DNA of 64,000 nt, taken from contig NZ_JAPMLT010000002.1 of the NCBI RefSeq assembly GCF_026410385.1, positions 372,001-436,000 on the forward strand, written 5' to 3'. Shown piece by piece: positions 52,225-62,992 of the stretch (its first letter is position 1; each line of letters begins with the position of its first letter). A program made the position numbers and the translations under genes. Under the pieces are notes generated by a model. It was not told where the DNA came from, did not search any database, and was given only the letters and a program-made list of their open reading frames with translations. The stretch comes from Tumebacillus lacus. GTDB taxonomy: Bacteria; Bacillota; Bacilli; Tumebacillales; Tumebacillaceae.

Positions 52225-53490
52225 TTATTTGTTGACGCGGCGCATCTGATCCGGCGGGATATGCGTGAAGGAGCCGATCACGGTGTTCGGGCACTCCTGA
52301 CGGAAGATCTCCATCATCGTCTTCATGCCGAGCAGATCGCCCCGCTGCTTGGGGATCTTCGACAGGTAGAGCTCCGGGTCGATGTTGAGGTTGCGCATCT
52401 GGATCAGCTTGACCTCGTTTTGGTTGATAAAGTCAACCATCGCCTCGATCTCCTCCTCCCGGTCGGTGACGCCGGGGAAGATCAGGTAGTTGATCGACGT
52501 GTAGACGCCTTTGTCAGCCGCGTATTTCAGCGAACGGCCGACGTTTTCCACACCGTAGAGGCGCGGGCGGTAGTATGCGTTGTAATGATCGTCGAGCGCC
52601 GAGATCGTCGACACGCGCATCAGATCGAGACCGGCGTCGGTGATCAGCTTGATCATGTCGGTCAAACCGGCGTTGGTGTTGATGTTGATAAAGCCTTTGT
52701 CGGTGACAGCCCGCACGCGGCGGATCGCTTCGGCGATGTCCACGCCGCGCGTCGACGGTTCGCCTTCGCAGCCTTGGCCGAAGGAGATGATGCCGTTTTC
52801 GGCAGTTTGGATGTGTTCGAGCATCAGTTCGACCATCTCTTCCACCGTCGGCTTGAAGTTCATCCGCACCTGCGGCGACGGGAACGGCATGTCCTCCGGT
52901 TGCTCGGAGATGCAGCCGACGCAGCCCGCGTTGCAGGTCGAGGACACCGGGAGCGCGCCTTCCCAGCGGCCGAAGAACGTGTTGCGCGAGGTGAGGCATT
53001 CATAGTGGAGGGCGCAGGTGGTCAGGTGTTGCCAGATGCGGTTCTCCGGGTATTTGGCGATCATCGCGTCGACCGCCTGTTGCGTGTCTTCCTGCGTGTA
53101 GTTGAGCGGGTTCCATTTGGTCCAGTCATCGACCATCTCCGCCGCCACGTAAAACGCGTCGTCTTTCCATACGACCGCCGTGTAGCCGAACAAAGGCATC
53201 GGTTCGGCATCGTCGCGCTTGGCATAGCCCGGCAGCAGCAGACGGGTGAAGCCCTGCGGCAACAGAGCGCCGACCGCCATCGCCTCGCCCGGCAGCGCGA
53301 GCGTTTTGCCCGACTCCGGGTCATACCCCAGCGCCCGCGTGCCCGGCAGCGACACCAGCGTCGCGCCGTCCGGGAGCGGGATCAGTTCTTCTTCATAGAT
53401 ATCGGTGAGAAATTCGCCGTTGCGTCCGAGCGCCTGCAGCTCCGGATGGTCGAAGATCTGTCCGTCTTTATCTGCATAGACAAGGTTCAT
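52225..53490 (-). CDS. Orphan radical SAM protein
   Basis: A 421-residue protein with the radical SAM cluster motif CNAGCVGC (CX3CX2C, about residue 190) in the middle of the chain. Residues 1-180 form an N-terminal part of unknown function. The barrel region includes ISFGQGCEGEPSTRGVDI (a GxGEP-like motif), FININTNAG and YLIFPGVTDREEEIEAMVDF. The pattern is MoaA/PflA-like. No SPASM cysteines and no recognisable RRE domain are visible. ATG 53490 is chosen since MNLVYADKDGQIFDHPEL is the natural start, with AGAGG close upstream. It is downstream of rho and convergent with the peptide gene. Substrate unknown. Confidence 0.75.
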   Translation of the reverse strand: MNLVYADKDGQIFDHPELQALGRNGEFLTDIYEEELIPLPDGATLVSLPGTRALGYDPESGKTLALPGEAMAVGALLPQGFTRLLLPGYAKRDDAEPMPLFGYTAVVWKDDAFYVAAEMVDDWTKWNPLNYTQEDTQQAVDAMIAKYPENRIWQHLTTCALHYECLTSRNTFFGRWEGALPVSSTCNAGCVGCISEQPEDMPFPSPQVRMNFKPTVEEMVELMLEHIQTAENGIISFGQGCEGEPSTRGVDIAEAIRRVRAVTDKGFININTNAGLTDMIKLITDAGLDLMRVSTISALDDHYNAYYRPRLYGVENVGRSLKYAADKGVYTSINYLIFPGVTDREEEIEAMVDFINQNEVKLIQMRNLNIDPELYLSKIPKQRGDLLGMKTMMEIFRQECPNTVIGSFTHIPPDQMRRVNK

Positions 53491-53539
53491 TGTCCTCTGA
53501 TACATCCTTTCTTGGTGAACATCTTTTATATAGTAACAC

Positions 53540-53572
53540 AAAGAGCCGAATGCATGTGCATTCAGCCCTTTT
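53540..53572 (-). terminator. rho terminator
   Basis: GCCGAATGCA (53545-53554) and TGCATTCAGC (53557-53566), with flanking A and T runs; on the minus strand it ends in CTCTTTG. Confidence 0.65.
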
Positions 53573-53579
53573 CGCAGTG

Positions 53580-54851
<1,272 letters not shown>

Positions 54852-54887
54852 GTTAGTGGTCACCTACAATCGAACAGAATACAGAAC

Positions 54888-54896
54888 ATTATAGCA
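54888..54896 (-). promoter_or_regulatory. rho promoter, extended -10
   Basis: TGCTATAAT on the minus strand (TATAAT at 54893-54888), with a poor -35 region. Confidence 0.6.
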
Positions 54897-54942
54897 TGCT
54901 TCCCGCTCATTTCCTACTTTATGCAGGACTAGTACCCAAGGC

Positions 54943-55911
54943 CTAGACCAGAACGAGATGGGGCTTTTGGTCCAAGCGGTGGCGGGCTTCGACAAAGCGA
55001 ACCGTCCCCGTCTTGGCCCGCATCACGATGGAGTGCGAGGTGGCGACATGACTGCCGAGGAAGCGCACGCCTTTGAGCAGTTCACCATCGGTGACGCCGG
55101 TCGCAGCAAAGATCGCGTCGTCGCCTTTGACCAGATCGTCGAGCATGAGGATCTGCGTCGGGTCTTTGAGGCCCATCTCCTTGCAACGGTCAAACTCCGC
55201 GTCGTTCTCCGGCTTCAGACGGCCTTGCAGGTCACCGCCGAGGCACTTGATCGCCGCCGCTGCCAACACGCCCTCCGGCGCACCGCCGGAACCGAACATG
55301 ATGTCGACGCCGGTGTGTTCGAAGCAGGTGTTGATCGCCGCTGCCACGTCGCCGTCGGAGATCAGCTTGATGCGGGCGCCTGCAGCACGGATCTCTTCGA
55401 TGATCGCTTCGTGGCGCGGACGGTCGAGCAGGCAGGCGACGACGTCGGAGATGTGCTTGTTCGTCGCTTTGGCCACCGCGTGCAGATTCTCAGTCACCGA
55501 TGCGTCGAGATGCACCTTGCCGCGCGCTTTCGGGCCGACTGCGATCTTTTCCATATACATGTCCGGCGCATGCAGCAGTGTGCCTTCCGGTGCGACCGCG
55601 ACGACGGTCAGGCCGTTCCACAGACCCTTGGCGACGATGTTCGTCCCTTCCAGCGGGTCGACCGCCACGTCGAGCTTCGGACCCCAGCCAGCGCCGAGTT
55701 TCTCGCCGATGTAGAGCATCGGGGCTTCGTCCATCTCGCCTTCGCCGATCACGACGGTTCCTTTGAAGTTGACCGAATCAAACATCGCGCGCATCGCGGT
55801 GGTCGCCGCGTTGTCCGCCTCGTTTTTCTTGCCCGTGCCCATCCAGCGCGACGCAGCCAGAGCAGCCGCTTCCGTTACACGCACGATCTCTAATGCCAGT
55901 TCACGTTCCAT
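54943..55911 (-). CDS. glpX: Class II fructose-1,6-bisphosphatase GlpX
   Basis: A gluconeogenic phosphatase of 322 residues. Metal and substrate motifs [23 protein letters not shown], and [15 protein letters not shown] are intact. In B. subtilis the orthologue ywjI lies next to rho, as here. Confidence 0.95.
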   Translation of the reverse strand: MERELALEIVRVTEAAALAASRWMGTGKKNEADNAATTAMRAMFDSVNFKGTVVIGEGEMDEAPMLYIGEKLGAGWGPKLDVAVDPLEGTNIVAKGLWNGLTVVAVAPEGTLLHAPDMYMEKIAVGPKARGKVHLDASVTENLHAVAKATNKHISDVVACLLDRPRHEAIIEEIRAAGARIKLISDGDVAAAINTCFEHTGVDIMFGSGGAPEGVLAAAAIKCLGGDLQGRLKPENDAEFDRCKEMGLKDPTQILMLDDLVKGDDAIFAATGVTDGELLKGVRFLGSHVATSHSIVMRAKTGTVRFVEARHRLDQKPHLVLV

Positions 55912-55948
55912 CTATGAAGTCACTCCGATCGATTAGATTTACGAAATT

Positions 55949-55957
55949 ATTATAGCA
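55949..55957 (-). promoter_or_regulatory. glpX promoter, extended -10
   Basis: TGCTATAAT on the minus strand (TATAAT at 55954-55949), about 35 bp upstream of the glpX start. The -35 region is weak. Confidence 0.6.
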
Positions 55958-56067
55958 CATTTATCCGAATGTGTTATACCTTCTTCTTTGTCCCTGTGGG
56001 AACGCAGGACTCTCGCTTATTTTGTCGAAATGGGTAGATCAATCATGAGGGAGGAGAGGGACGAACG

Positions 56068-57576
56068 ATGAAAAAGAACACGATGAAGCTGTACTCCCTG
56101 ATGTTGACCGTCTTGTCCACGCTGACGGTGCTCGGCGTCTTTCTCCGCCCTCCGGACGGATGGATGCCGCAGATCACCGCGGCGGTGGAGCGATGGACGG
56201 CCGACCCGGTCTACCGCTATGAGCCGCTGGTCCTGCCGACGCCCAACCAGCCCCGCTATGTGATCCGCGCGACGCTCGACGAAGCGGCGGCGGTCCTGCG
56301 GGGCGAGATGACGGTGACGGTGCCGGAACTGCGGCTGGACGGCATGCCCTTTTATTTATATTCCCCATCTGGCGCCCAGATGCGCGTGTCCGATGTGACC
56401 TTAAACGGTGAGCCTGTAGAAGTGGCGGCAAATGCCAAGCAAGTCACCGTGCCTGCCGTCAAAAGTGCGACACCGCAGACGGTCTCGCTGCGGTTTGAGA
56501 CCGCGCTGCCGAAAAAGCCGACCCGCACCGGGGCATGGCAAGGGGTGTACACGGTCTCCTACTGGTACCCGATCCTCGCCGTCGAGCGGAATGGGGAGTG
56601 GGTACCGAGACCTGATCCGCTCGGCTTTGGCGATCCCTATCTGATGGATGCGGGCGACTATGACGTGGAACTGGACAGCCCCGCTTCCTTCAAATGGTAC
56701 ACATCCGGCCCGCGAGTGAGTGAAGCGGAGAAAGAAGGCGGGCGCAAAACGTTCAAATGGTCGGCGGAGAACGTCCGCAATTTTGGGCTGGTCGGCGGAG
56801 CGGCCTTTCAGGAGACGCAGTTTGCCACCGGCACCGGCACGCAGGTGTTCGTCGCCGTGACCGACCCGGCCAAGCTGCAACAGACGGCGGAACTGACCCG
56901 ATCGGCGGTCAAGACGTTTACGGAGAAAATCGGGATGAGCCCGTATCCGGTGCTGAACGTCGTCGAGCTGCCCAAGGGCACGGTGTACGCGCATGAACTG
57001 CCCAATCTGGCCTTGTTCAGCCAGGATCTGTGGGGGTATGACGACCCGGAGCATTGGATCGTGCACGAGGTGGGGCACGTGTGGTTTTACAACTCGGTGG
57101 GCAACTACGAGGTGGAGACGCCGTGGCTCGATGAAGGGCTGACCGACTACATCGCGCTGGTCGAGCAAGAGGTGCGGCTGGGGCCGGAGCACTATCGGAA
57201 GACGATTGCCGAGGCGTGGGAGCGGTATCGGCAGAATCAAACGTACACGCCTTACAAAAAAGGCACCCCATCCGGCGCGAACGACGGGATCTCGGCGATG
57301 CCCTACGGGAGTTTTGCGACGTCGCAGGCGCATTATTATTACAATTATCTGCGGCCGATCCTGATGTACCACGACATTCGGCAGGAGCTCGGCGATGAGC
57401 GGTTCTTCCTGTTCTTGCGCCAGTACTACACCAAAAATGTCGGCCAAACGGCCACTCGCGCCGATCTGGAACGAGCCCTCGCCGATGTGAATCCGGACAG
57501 CGTCAAGCGGCTCAACCTCTGGCTCGACACGCCAAACGGGCAACTGATCTCGCAGATCGCGGGACGATTTCAGTAG
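56068..57576 (+). CDS. Membrane-anchored M1-like (gluzincin) metallopeptidase
   Basis: A 502-residue protein with one N-terminal membrane segment (residues about 8-26) and an extracytoplasmic body. The first 200 residues look like the M1 N-terminal beta saddle. The zinc site HEVGH...DE follows the HEXXH-x18-E rule of M1 gluzincins (VHEVGHVWFYNSVG...PWLDEGLTDY). Where aminopeptidases have GxMEN, this protein reads AHELPN, so exopeptidase specificity may differ. GGGAGGAGAGGG precedes ATG 56068. It is monocistronic, on the plus strand, and inserted between glpX and the dap genes. Confidence 0.85.
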   Translation: MKKNTMKLYSLMLTVLSTLTVLGVFLRPPDGWMPQITAAVERWTADPVYRYEPLVLPTPNQPRYVIRATLDEAAAVLRGEMTVTVPELRLDGMPFYLYSPSGAQMRVSDVTLNGEPVEVAANAKQVTVPAVKSATPQTVSLRFETALPKKPTRTGAWQGVYTVSYWYPILAVERNGEWVPRPDPLGFGDPYLMDAGDYDVELDSPASFKWYTSGPRVSEAEKEGGRKTFKWSAENVRNFGLVGGAAFQETQFATGTGTQVFVAVTDPAKLQQTAELTRSAVKTFTEKIGMSPYPVLNVVELPKGTVYAHELPNLALFSQDLWGYDDPEHWIVHEVGHVWFYNSVGNYEVETPWLDEGLTDYIALVEQEVRLGPEHYRKTIAEAWERYRQNQTYTPYKKGTPSGANDGISAMPYGSFATSQAHYYYNYLRPILMYHDIRQELGDERFFLFLRQYYTKNVGQTATRADLERALADVNPDSVKRLNLWLDTPNGQLISQIAGRFQ

Positions 57577-57587
57577 CCATACAAAAA

Positions 57588-57614
57588 AGGACTCCCGATC
57601 TCCGGGAGTCCTTT
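57588..57614. terminator. Bidirectional terminator
   Basis: AAAGGACTCCCG and CGGGAGTCCTTTT around a 4-base loop (57590-57614). Shared by the M1-like gene and the deacetylase gene. Confidence 0.9.
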
Positions 57615-57623
57615 TCTTGATGA

Positions 57624-58763
57624 CTATCTTCCTGCCGCTTTCCATTCGAGGTAGCGGGTCATGGTGTCGATGGCGACGCCGATCGCTTCTTCACTCGGTT
57701 CGATCTTGGCGTGGTGAAGGCCGTACGGGGTGTCGGCTCCGAGCCAGAACATGAAGCCGGGAATCTCGGCGAGGAAATAGCCGAAGTCTTCGCCGGTCAT
57801 CGCTTCGGTGCACTCGTGCAGACGGGCGACCTGCGTCTCCTTCAGCCAATTCATAAACTCGCGGGTGATCTCGTCGTGGTTGTACACTTGGCAATAGTTC
57901 GCCCCGTAGTCGATCTCCGCCCGGCACTCAAAGCCGGCTTCGATCCCTTTGACGAGCGCCTCGATCCGCCCTTTGACTTTGTGCATCGAGTCCATCGACA
58001 GCGTGCGGATCGTGCCTTCCAGCCGCGCCCGCTCGGCGATGATGTTCTGTTTGGTCCCCGCCTCGATCTTGCCGACGGTGATCACCGCCGAGTCCAGCGG
58101 GTTTACATTTCGAGAAATGATGCTTTGGAGCTGTGCCGTCAGATGCGCCGCCGCCACCACCATGTCGTTCGCTTGATGCGGGAACGCCGCGTGGCCGCCT
58201 TTGCCGATCAGGTCGATGAACAGCTCCGACGTGTTGGCAAACAAGATCCCCGGCCGGGTCGCGATCGTGCCGACCGGATACTCCGGCGCGATGTGCAACC
58301 CGAAGATCAGATCGGGCCGCCACGCCTGAAACTCCTCCGCCGCCAGCATCGGCAGCGCACCGCCCGGCCCTTCCTCCGCCGGTTGGAACACAAACAACAG
58401 GTGATCGGCGACCGGCTCGTCGCGCTGTGCAAAATGAGTCAAGATCCCAAGCCCGATCGTCATGTGCACGTCATGCCCGCACGCATGCATCCAACCCGGA
58501 TGCGTCGACTGAAACTCGTAGCTCGTATCCTCTTGGATCGGCAGCGCATCCATATCAGCCCGATAGCCGAGCGTGCGCGCTCCCACGCTGCCTTTCACTT
58601 TCACCAGGATACCCGTGCGCCACGTCTTTATCTCCAGCCGCTCCTGCGGCAGAGTCGCGATGTAGTCGAGCAAAAACTGCTGCGTTTTGAATTCCGCAAA
58701 GCCCGGCTCCGGGATCCGGTGCAGGCTGCGGCGGATGTCGATGTATTTGGCCGGCGTTGCCAC
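57624..58763 (-). CDS. N-acetyldiaminopimelate deacetylase (M20 family)
   Basis: Removes acetyl from N-acetyl-LL-diaminopimelate in the acetylase branch of lysine/DAP synthesis. The 379-residue protein has the M20D metal motifs [19 protein letters not shown] and the C-terminal [12 protein letters not shown] 58763 is used because AGGGAGG lies 8 bases upstream; the upstream extension to 58832 is unsupported and overlaps the dapH end region. It follows dapH by about 70 bp, as B. subtilis ykuR follows dapH (ykuQ). Confidence 0.92.
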   Translation of the reverse strand: MATPAKYIDIRRSLHRIPEPGFAEFKTQQFLLDYIATLPQERLEIKTWRTGILVKVKGSVGARTLGYRADMDALPIQEDTSYEFQSTHPGWMHACGHDVHMTIGLGILTHFAQRDEPVADHLLFVFQPAEEGPGGALPMLAAEEFQAWRPDLIFGLHIAPEYPVGTIATRPGILFANTSELFIDLIGKGGHAAFPHQANDMVVAAAHLTAQLQSIISRNVNPLDSAVITVGKIEAGTKQNIIAERARLEGTIRTLSMDSMHKVKGRIEALVKGIEAGFECRAEIDYGANYCQVYNHDEITREFMNWLKETQVARLHECTEAMTGEDFGYFLAEIPGFMFWLGADTPYGLHHAKIEPSEEAIGVAIDTMTRYLEWKAAGR

Positions 58764-58835
58764 CCGCGCCACCTCCCTCTTTCGAAAAAAGTCAGACTGC
58801 CTCCACGCGACAGTCTGACGGGATGTGTTCAACGA

Positions 58836-59555
58836 TTACAGTTGACGCAGCTCTTGCATGATCTCGGTCTTGGACTTGGTCTTCGCATCGATCTCCTTGA
58901 TGATGCGAGCCGGAGCCCCTGCCACCACGACACCTTCCGGCACGTCTTGGGTGACGATGGCGCCTGCTGCGACGACCGCGCCTTTGCCGACGCGCACGCC
59001 TTCGAGGATGACCGCGTTTGCGCCGACGACGACGTCATCTTCGATGACGACCGGCAGAGCGGACGGCGGCTCGATGACGCCTGCGATGACGGAGCCGGCG
59101 CCGATGTGGCAGTTTTTGCCGATGGTGCCGCGGCCGCCGACGACGACGTTCATGTCGATCATCGTGCCGGAGCCGATCACCGCGCCGATGTTGATGCTCG
59201 CGCCCATCATGATGACCGCGTTGTCACCGATCTCCACTTGGTCGCGGATGATCGCGCCCGGCTCGATGCGAGCGGTGATGTTTTTCATGTCGAGCAGCGG
59301 GATCGCCGAGTTGCGGCGGTCGTTTTCCACCACGTAGTCTTCGATGTGGGCCGCGTTCGCTTCCAGCACCGGACCGATCTCTTTCCAGTCGCCGAAGATC
59401 ACACCGACGTTGCCGGTGATAAACGTTTTGCTGCTCGCTCCGAAGTCGATCCCTTCGAGGTTGTTGCCTTTGATATGTACTTTGACCGGAGTCTTCTTTT
59501 CGCTCTTTTGGATGAATTCGATGATTTGCTTGGCATCCATCATGTTCATAGTCAT
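58836..59555 (-). CDS. dapH: Tetrahydrodipicolinate N-acetyltransferase DapH
   Basis: Acetylates tetrahydrodipicolinate from acetyl-CoA, the first step of the acetyl-DAP branch. The 239-residue protein has an N-terminal helical domain followed by a left-handed beta helix, visible as hexad repeats ([38 protein letters not shown]). Several ATG codons lie in the first six positions; the first is taken, with AAGGAG 12 bases upstream, so the start may be a few codons later. The pathway supplies DAP for peptidoglycan and dipicolinate for spores. No lysine riboswitch is seen upstream. Confidence 0.95.
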   Translation of the reverse strand: MTMNMMDAKQIIEFIQKSEKKTPVKVHIKGNNLEGIDFGASSKTFITGNVGVIFGDWKEIGPVLEANAAHIEDYVVENDRRNSAIPLLDMKNITARIEPGAIIRDQVEIGDNAVIMMGASINIGAVIGSGTMIDMNVVVGGRGTIGKNCHIGAGSVIAGVIEPPSALPVVIEDDVVVGANAVILEGVRVGKGAVVAAGAIVTQDVPEGVVVAGAPARIIKEIDAKTKSKTEIMQELRQL

Positions 59556-59626
59556 AGTCGTGCGCAGCTCCTTCCCAAAATAGGAAACTAGTGATGATAT
59601 TCATTTATGATACCTGATTTTCAGCG

Positions 59627-59661
59627 AAAAAGCACCTTTCCGAGTTGAAAAGGTGCTTTTT
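59627..59661 (-). terminator. fsa terminator
   Basis: AAAAAGCACCTTT (59627-59639) and AAAAGGTGCTTTTT (59648-59661), ending in T on the minus strand. Confidence 0.85.
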
Positions 59662-59681
59662 CCTGCTACAGCGATGCCGTC

Positions 59682-60326
59682 TTACTTGCTCATCTTTTCC
59701 CAGTCGGCGAGGAAGCGTTCGATGCCCGAGTCGGTCAGCGGATGCTTGACCAGCGCCTCGACCACTTTCAGCGGCATCGTGCCGATGTGCGCGCCGGCCA
59801 GAGCGGCCTCGTGCACGTGGATCGGATGACGGATGCTCGCCGCGATGATCTCCGTTTTCAGGTCGTGGATCAGGAACAGCTCCGCGATGTCCTTGATCAG
59901 CGGCAGACCCGGTGTCGAGATGTCATCGAGACGGCCGAGGAACGGCGAGACGAATGTCGCGCCCGCCCGTGCGGCCAGCAGAGCTTGGTTCATGGTGAAG
60001 ATCAGCGTGACGTTGGTCTTGATGCCTTTTTGCGAGAAACGGTGTACCGCCTTCAGACCTTCCAGCGTCATCGGCACCTTGATCACGATGTTTTCGTGGA
60101 GGGCGGCCAGTTTGAGACCTTCCTCCACCATGCCGTCCGCATCCAAAGAGATGACTTCTGCGGAGATCGGACCGTCCACGATCTCGGTGATCTCCTTGAG
60201 CATCGCCGTAAAGTCGCCGCCTTCTTTGGCGACCAGCGACGGATTGGTGGTGACGCCGTAGATCACGCCAAGTTCTGCCGCTTGACGGATCTCCGAAACG
60301 TTCGCCGTATCAAGAAAAATTTTCAT
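59682..60326 (-). CDS. fsa: Fructose-6-phosphate aldolase/transaldolase-like protein
   Basis: A 214-residue small TIM-barrel enzyme of the TalC/FSA family. The Schiff-base Lys lies in [23 protein letters not shown] and [13 protein letters not shown] are canonical. ATG 60326 follows CAGGAG. B. subtilis ywjH (tal) lies at the same position next to fbaA. Whether it acts as transaldolase or aldolase cannot be decided from sequence alone. Confidence 0.92.
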   Translation of the reverse strand: MKIFLDTANVSEIRQAAELGVIYGVTTNPSLVAKEGGDFTAMLKEITEIVDGPISAEVISLDADGMVEEGLKLAALHENIVIKVPMTLEGLKAVHRFSQKGIKTNVTLIFTMNQALLAARAGATFVSPFLGRLDDISTPGLPLIKDIAELFLIHDLKTEIIAASIRHPIHVHEAALAGAHIGTMPLKVVEALVKHPLTDSGIERFLADWEKMSK

Positions 60327-60377
60327 CTGGATTCTCTCCTGTTCGTACAAATCTAAGATGCGTCGTCGGAATCCTTC

Positions 60378-61235
60378 TTACGCGCGTCCCGAGGAACCGA
60401 AGAGGCGCATTTTTTCTTTGACGACCTCTTTGATCGCTTCACGGCCCGGCTTCATGTATTTGCGCGGGTCAAATACGTTTTCGTCTTTGCCGAGGATCTC
60501 GCGGATGACGCGGGTCAGCGCTTGTTGGTTCTCGGTGTTGACGTTGATCTTCGAAACGCCGAGCGAGATCGCTTTGCGGATGTCTTCGTCCGGGATGCCC
60601 GAGCCGCCGTGCAGGACGAGCGGGGTGTTCGGGAGCAGGTTTTTGATCTCTTCCAGACGGCCGAACGCCAGCTCCGGCTTGCCTTTGTACGGGCCGTGCG
60701 CCGAACCGATCGCCGGTGCCAGCGCGTCGATGCCCGACTCTTGCACGAGGCGGACCGCTTCGGCCGGCACCGCCAGCGTCGCGTCGCGCTCGTCGACAGT
60801 CAGGTCGTCCTCGGTGCCGCCGATGCGACCCAGTTCACCTTCCACCTCGATGCCCAGCGGATGGCACAGTTCGACCACTTGCTTGGACAACGCGATGTTT
60901 TTCTCCAACTCGTAATGGGACGCGTCGATCATGATCGACGAGAAGCCCGCGCGGATGCACTTCATGACGACTTCCAGGCTCGGGCCGTGGTCGAGGTGCA
61001 GGATCACCGGCACTTTCGACGTTTCCATCGCCACGCGTGCCATCGCCACGGTGTATTCCAGGCCCATGTACTTCATCGCGCCTTCCGACACGCCGAGGAT
61101 GACCGGGGATTTTTCTTCGTTCGCCGCTTCGATGATCGCCTGCGTGAACTCCAGGTTGTTCATGTTGAACTGGCCCACCGCGTAGCCGTTGCGGTAGCCG
61201 TCGAGCAGCACTTCTTTAAACGATGCGAATGCCAT
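60378..61235 (-). CDS. fba: Class II fructose-1,6-bisphosphate aldolase
   Basis: A 285-residue zinc aldolase of glycolysis and gluconeogenesis. The zinc motif LDHG puts catalytic Asp82 and ligand His83 as expected. Further zinc/sodium loop residues lie in GSAHGPYKGKP and LHGGSGIPDEDI. It precedes fsa, with about 50 bp between them. Confidence 0.96.
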   Translation of the reverse strand: MAFASFKEVLLDGYRNGYAVGQFNMNNLEFTQAIIEAANEEKSPVILGVSEGAMKYMGLEYTVAMARVAMETSKVPVILHLDHGPSLEVVMKCIRAGFSSIMIDASHYELEKNIALSKQVVELCHPLGIEVEGELGRIGGTEDDLTVDERDATLAVPAEAVRLVQESGIDALAPAIGSAHGPYKGKPELAFGRLEEIKNLLPNTPLVLHGGSGIPDEDIRKAISLGVSKINVNTENQQALTRVIREILGKDENVFDPRKYMKPGREAIKEVVKEKMRLFGSSGRA

Positions 61236-61297
61236 TTGATATGTACCTCCATCTCTCTTTTTCTATCTGTATCTGTCAAGCTTTAGTTCTTAGAGCT

Positions 61298-61306
61298 ATC
61301 ATACCA
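61298..61306 (-). promoter_or_regulatory. Possible extended -10 promoter for fba
   Basis: On the minus strand TGGTATGAT gives a TGnTATGAT element just past the kce stop region. The -35 is weak. Confidence 0.4.
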
Positions 61307-61309
61307 AAT

Positions 61310-62125
61310 TTAGAAAGTGAGTTCGAGAAGTTTACGCGTTTTGTCCACCGTGGACACATCCCGTCCCAACTCATTCGCAAGTCGGGCGATCCGCTCCACC
61401 AACTGCGCGTTGCTCGTGGCCAGTTCACCTTTGCGATAGTAGATGTTGTCCTCAAACCCGGTGCGGACGTGACCGCCGAGCACGATCGCCATCGTGTTCA
61501 TCGGCAACTGATGACGGCCGACCGCCGCCACCGACCACGTCGCCCCTTTAGGCAGCTGATTTTTCATCAAGAGCAGATTTTCCGCCGATGCGTCAATCGC
61601 GCCGGGGATGCCCATCACAAAATCAAAGTGAAGATGGTGCGGCAACAATCCCTGTTTGGCAAGCCGCAGGGCTGTTGTTATCATGCCCACTTCAAAGATC
61701 TCCAATTCGGGCCGCACGCCATGTTGGATCATCGCCTTGGCAAACGCCTCGATGTCCTGCGGCGTGTTCAGGAACACCCCGTCGCCAAAATTGACCGTGC
61801 CAAGCGAGAGCGTCGCCATCTCCGGTGACAAGGTCACCGGCTGCAGGCGCTCCTCGGCCGTCATGCCGACCGCTCCGCCGGTGGAGACCTGCACGATGAT
61901 GTCGCAGCGCTCCTTGATCAGCTCGATGATCCGCTGATACACGCTGCGGTCCTGCGTCGGACGCCCCTGCTCGTCGCGGGCATGCAGATGAAGGATCGAC
62001 GCTCCCGCCCGCCAGCAGGCATAGGCGGCATCGGCGATCTCTTCCGGTGTCAGCGGCAGATGCGGCGTCTGTTCACGAGTGACTTCCGCGCCGGTCAGCG
62101 CGGCCGTGATGATCAAAGGTTCCAA
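61310..62125 (-). CDS. kce: 3-keto-5-aminohexanoate cleavage enzyme-like protein (BKACE, DUF849)
   Basis: A 271-residue TIM-barrel enzyme of the beta-keto acid cleavage family. Known members condense a beta-keto acid with acetyl-CoA to give acetoacetate and a CoA ester. Family blocks are LIITAALTGAEVTREQTPHLPLTPEEIADAA, the metal-site HLHARDE, and GGHVRTGFEDN. TTG 62125 is used because GGGGGG lies 8 bases upstream and homologues start here; a longer open frame to 62260 overlaps kal. It lies 16 bp after kal, which supports the lysine-fermentation type (Kce) over other BKACE members. Confidence 0.85.
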   Translation of the reverse strand: MEPLIITAALTGAEVTREQTPHLPLTPEEIADAAYACWRAGASILHLHARDEQGRPTQDRSVYQRIIELIKERCDIIVQVSTGGAVGMTAEERLQPVTLSPEMATLSLGTVNFGDGVFLNTPQDIEAFAKAMIQHGVRPELEIFEVGMITTALRLAKQGLLPHHLHFDFVMGIPGAIDASAENLLLMKNQLPKGATWSVAAVGRHQLPMNTMAIVLGGHVRTGFEDNIYYRKGELATSNAQLVERIARLANELGRDVSTVDKTRKLLELTF

Positions 62126-62141
62126 AGGCGAGGCCCCCCGT

Positions 62142-62543
62142 CTACTGCGACTCGCGCGGTATGCGCTGTTTGTCTTTCGGCGTGACGCACGTCCCGCGCG
62201 CGTACGTGACGAGGATCGGTTCCTCGAGCACCTCGGCAGCAGACGGGCTGGCCGGGTCAATGTGGCCCCGGATCACCTTGTAGGCATGAAACTCCATCTG
62301 GCGCGACGTGTTGCCGATCTTGGTGATCAAGCCGTGCGCCTCGATGTAGTCGCCGGCGTAGACCGGCGCTTTGAACTCCACACAATCATAGGCGACGAAG
62401 AGACCTTCGTCGCCATCCAAACGGATCAGCAGCTCCGTCGCCACATCACCAAACAGCCCCAACATACGTGCCCCGTCGACGAGATCGCCGCCGTAATGGG
62501 CGTCATGCGCACTCATTCGGAGTCGGATCACCGCTTTTTCCAC
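62142..62543 (-). CDS. kal: 3-aminobutyryl-CoA ammonia-lyase-like hot-dog protein
   Basis: A 133-residue hot-dog fold protein similar to Kal, which removes ammonia from 3-aminobutyryl-CoA to give crotonyl-CoA, the step after Kce. Core: [46 protein letters not shown] 62543 has GGGGG about 11 bases upstream. The pair kal-kce lies between spo0F and fba, where B. subtilis has no such genes. No other lysine-degradation genes are in view. Confidence 0.85.
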   Translation of the reverse strand: MEKAVIRLRMSAHDAHYGGDLVDGARMLGLFGDVATELLIRLDGDEGLFVAYDCVEFKAPVYAGDYIEAHGLITKIGNTSRQMEFHAYKVIRGHIDPASPSAAEVLEEPILVTYARGTCVTPKDKQRIPRESQ

Positions 62544-62623
62544 GACGAAACATGCCCCCTTTTTGTCAGATGCAAAAATGAGCCTGGCACTGCGTCATTC
62601 AATTTCGTACAAGCAAACGGCCG

Positions 62624-62992
62624 CTACACCAACTGTTCGTTGACAGCCGCGCGCAGTTCATCGATGTCAAACGGCTTGGTGAAGTGGGTCAACGCCCCCA
62701 GCACGGTCGCCTCTTTGATCAGGTCGAGCTCGCCGTATGCGGTCATCATGATCACTTTCGTATCCGGTTCGATCTCCCGGATGTGGCGCAGGATCTCAAG
62801 GCCGTCCATCCCCGGAATCTTCATGTCCAGCAAGACCAGATCGGGCTTTTCATCACGCACGATCTGCAGAGCGGTCACGCCGTTCGGCGCTTGGAAAATG
62901 GTGTAGCCCTCTTTGTCCAATACCTCATTCAACAACACGCGAATGCCGTACTGGTCGTCGACGATCAGAACTTTTTTATCCTTACTACCCAT
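62624..62992 (-). CDS. spo0F: Sporulation phosphorelay response regulator Spo0F
   Basis: A 122-residue single receiver domain that passes phosphate from the sporulation kinases to Spo0B. Acidic pocket Asp12-Asp13, phosphoacceptor Asp56 in LLDMKIPG, Thr84 and Lys106 are all present. It is the known target of Rap and NprR RRNPP proteins, of which two candidates occur in this window. A sigma-H-type promoter lies upstream. Followed by kal after 80 bp with no clear terminator, so read-through is possible. Confidence 0.96.
   Translation of the reverse strand: MGSKDKKVLIVDDQYGIRVLLNEVLDKEGYTIFQAPNGVTALQIVRDEKPDLVLLDMKIPGMDGLEILRHIREIEPDTKVIMMTAYGELDLIKEATVLGALTHFTKPFDIDELRAAVNEQLV

Noticed and set aside
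52055-53490. Peptide gene plus radical SAM enzyme as a RiPP system
   Set aside because: They are convergent with a shared terminator, the radical SAM protein shows no RRE or SPASM features, and the peptide fits an exported pro-signal behind an HTH-TPR receptor better.
59556-59626. Lysine riboswitch (L box) before dapH
   Set aside because: The region is too short and holds only AT-rich sequence and the fsa terminator.
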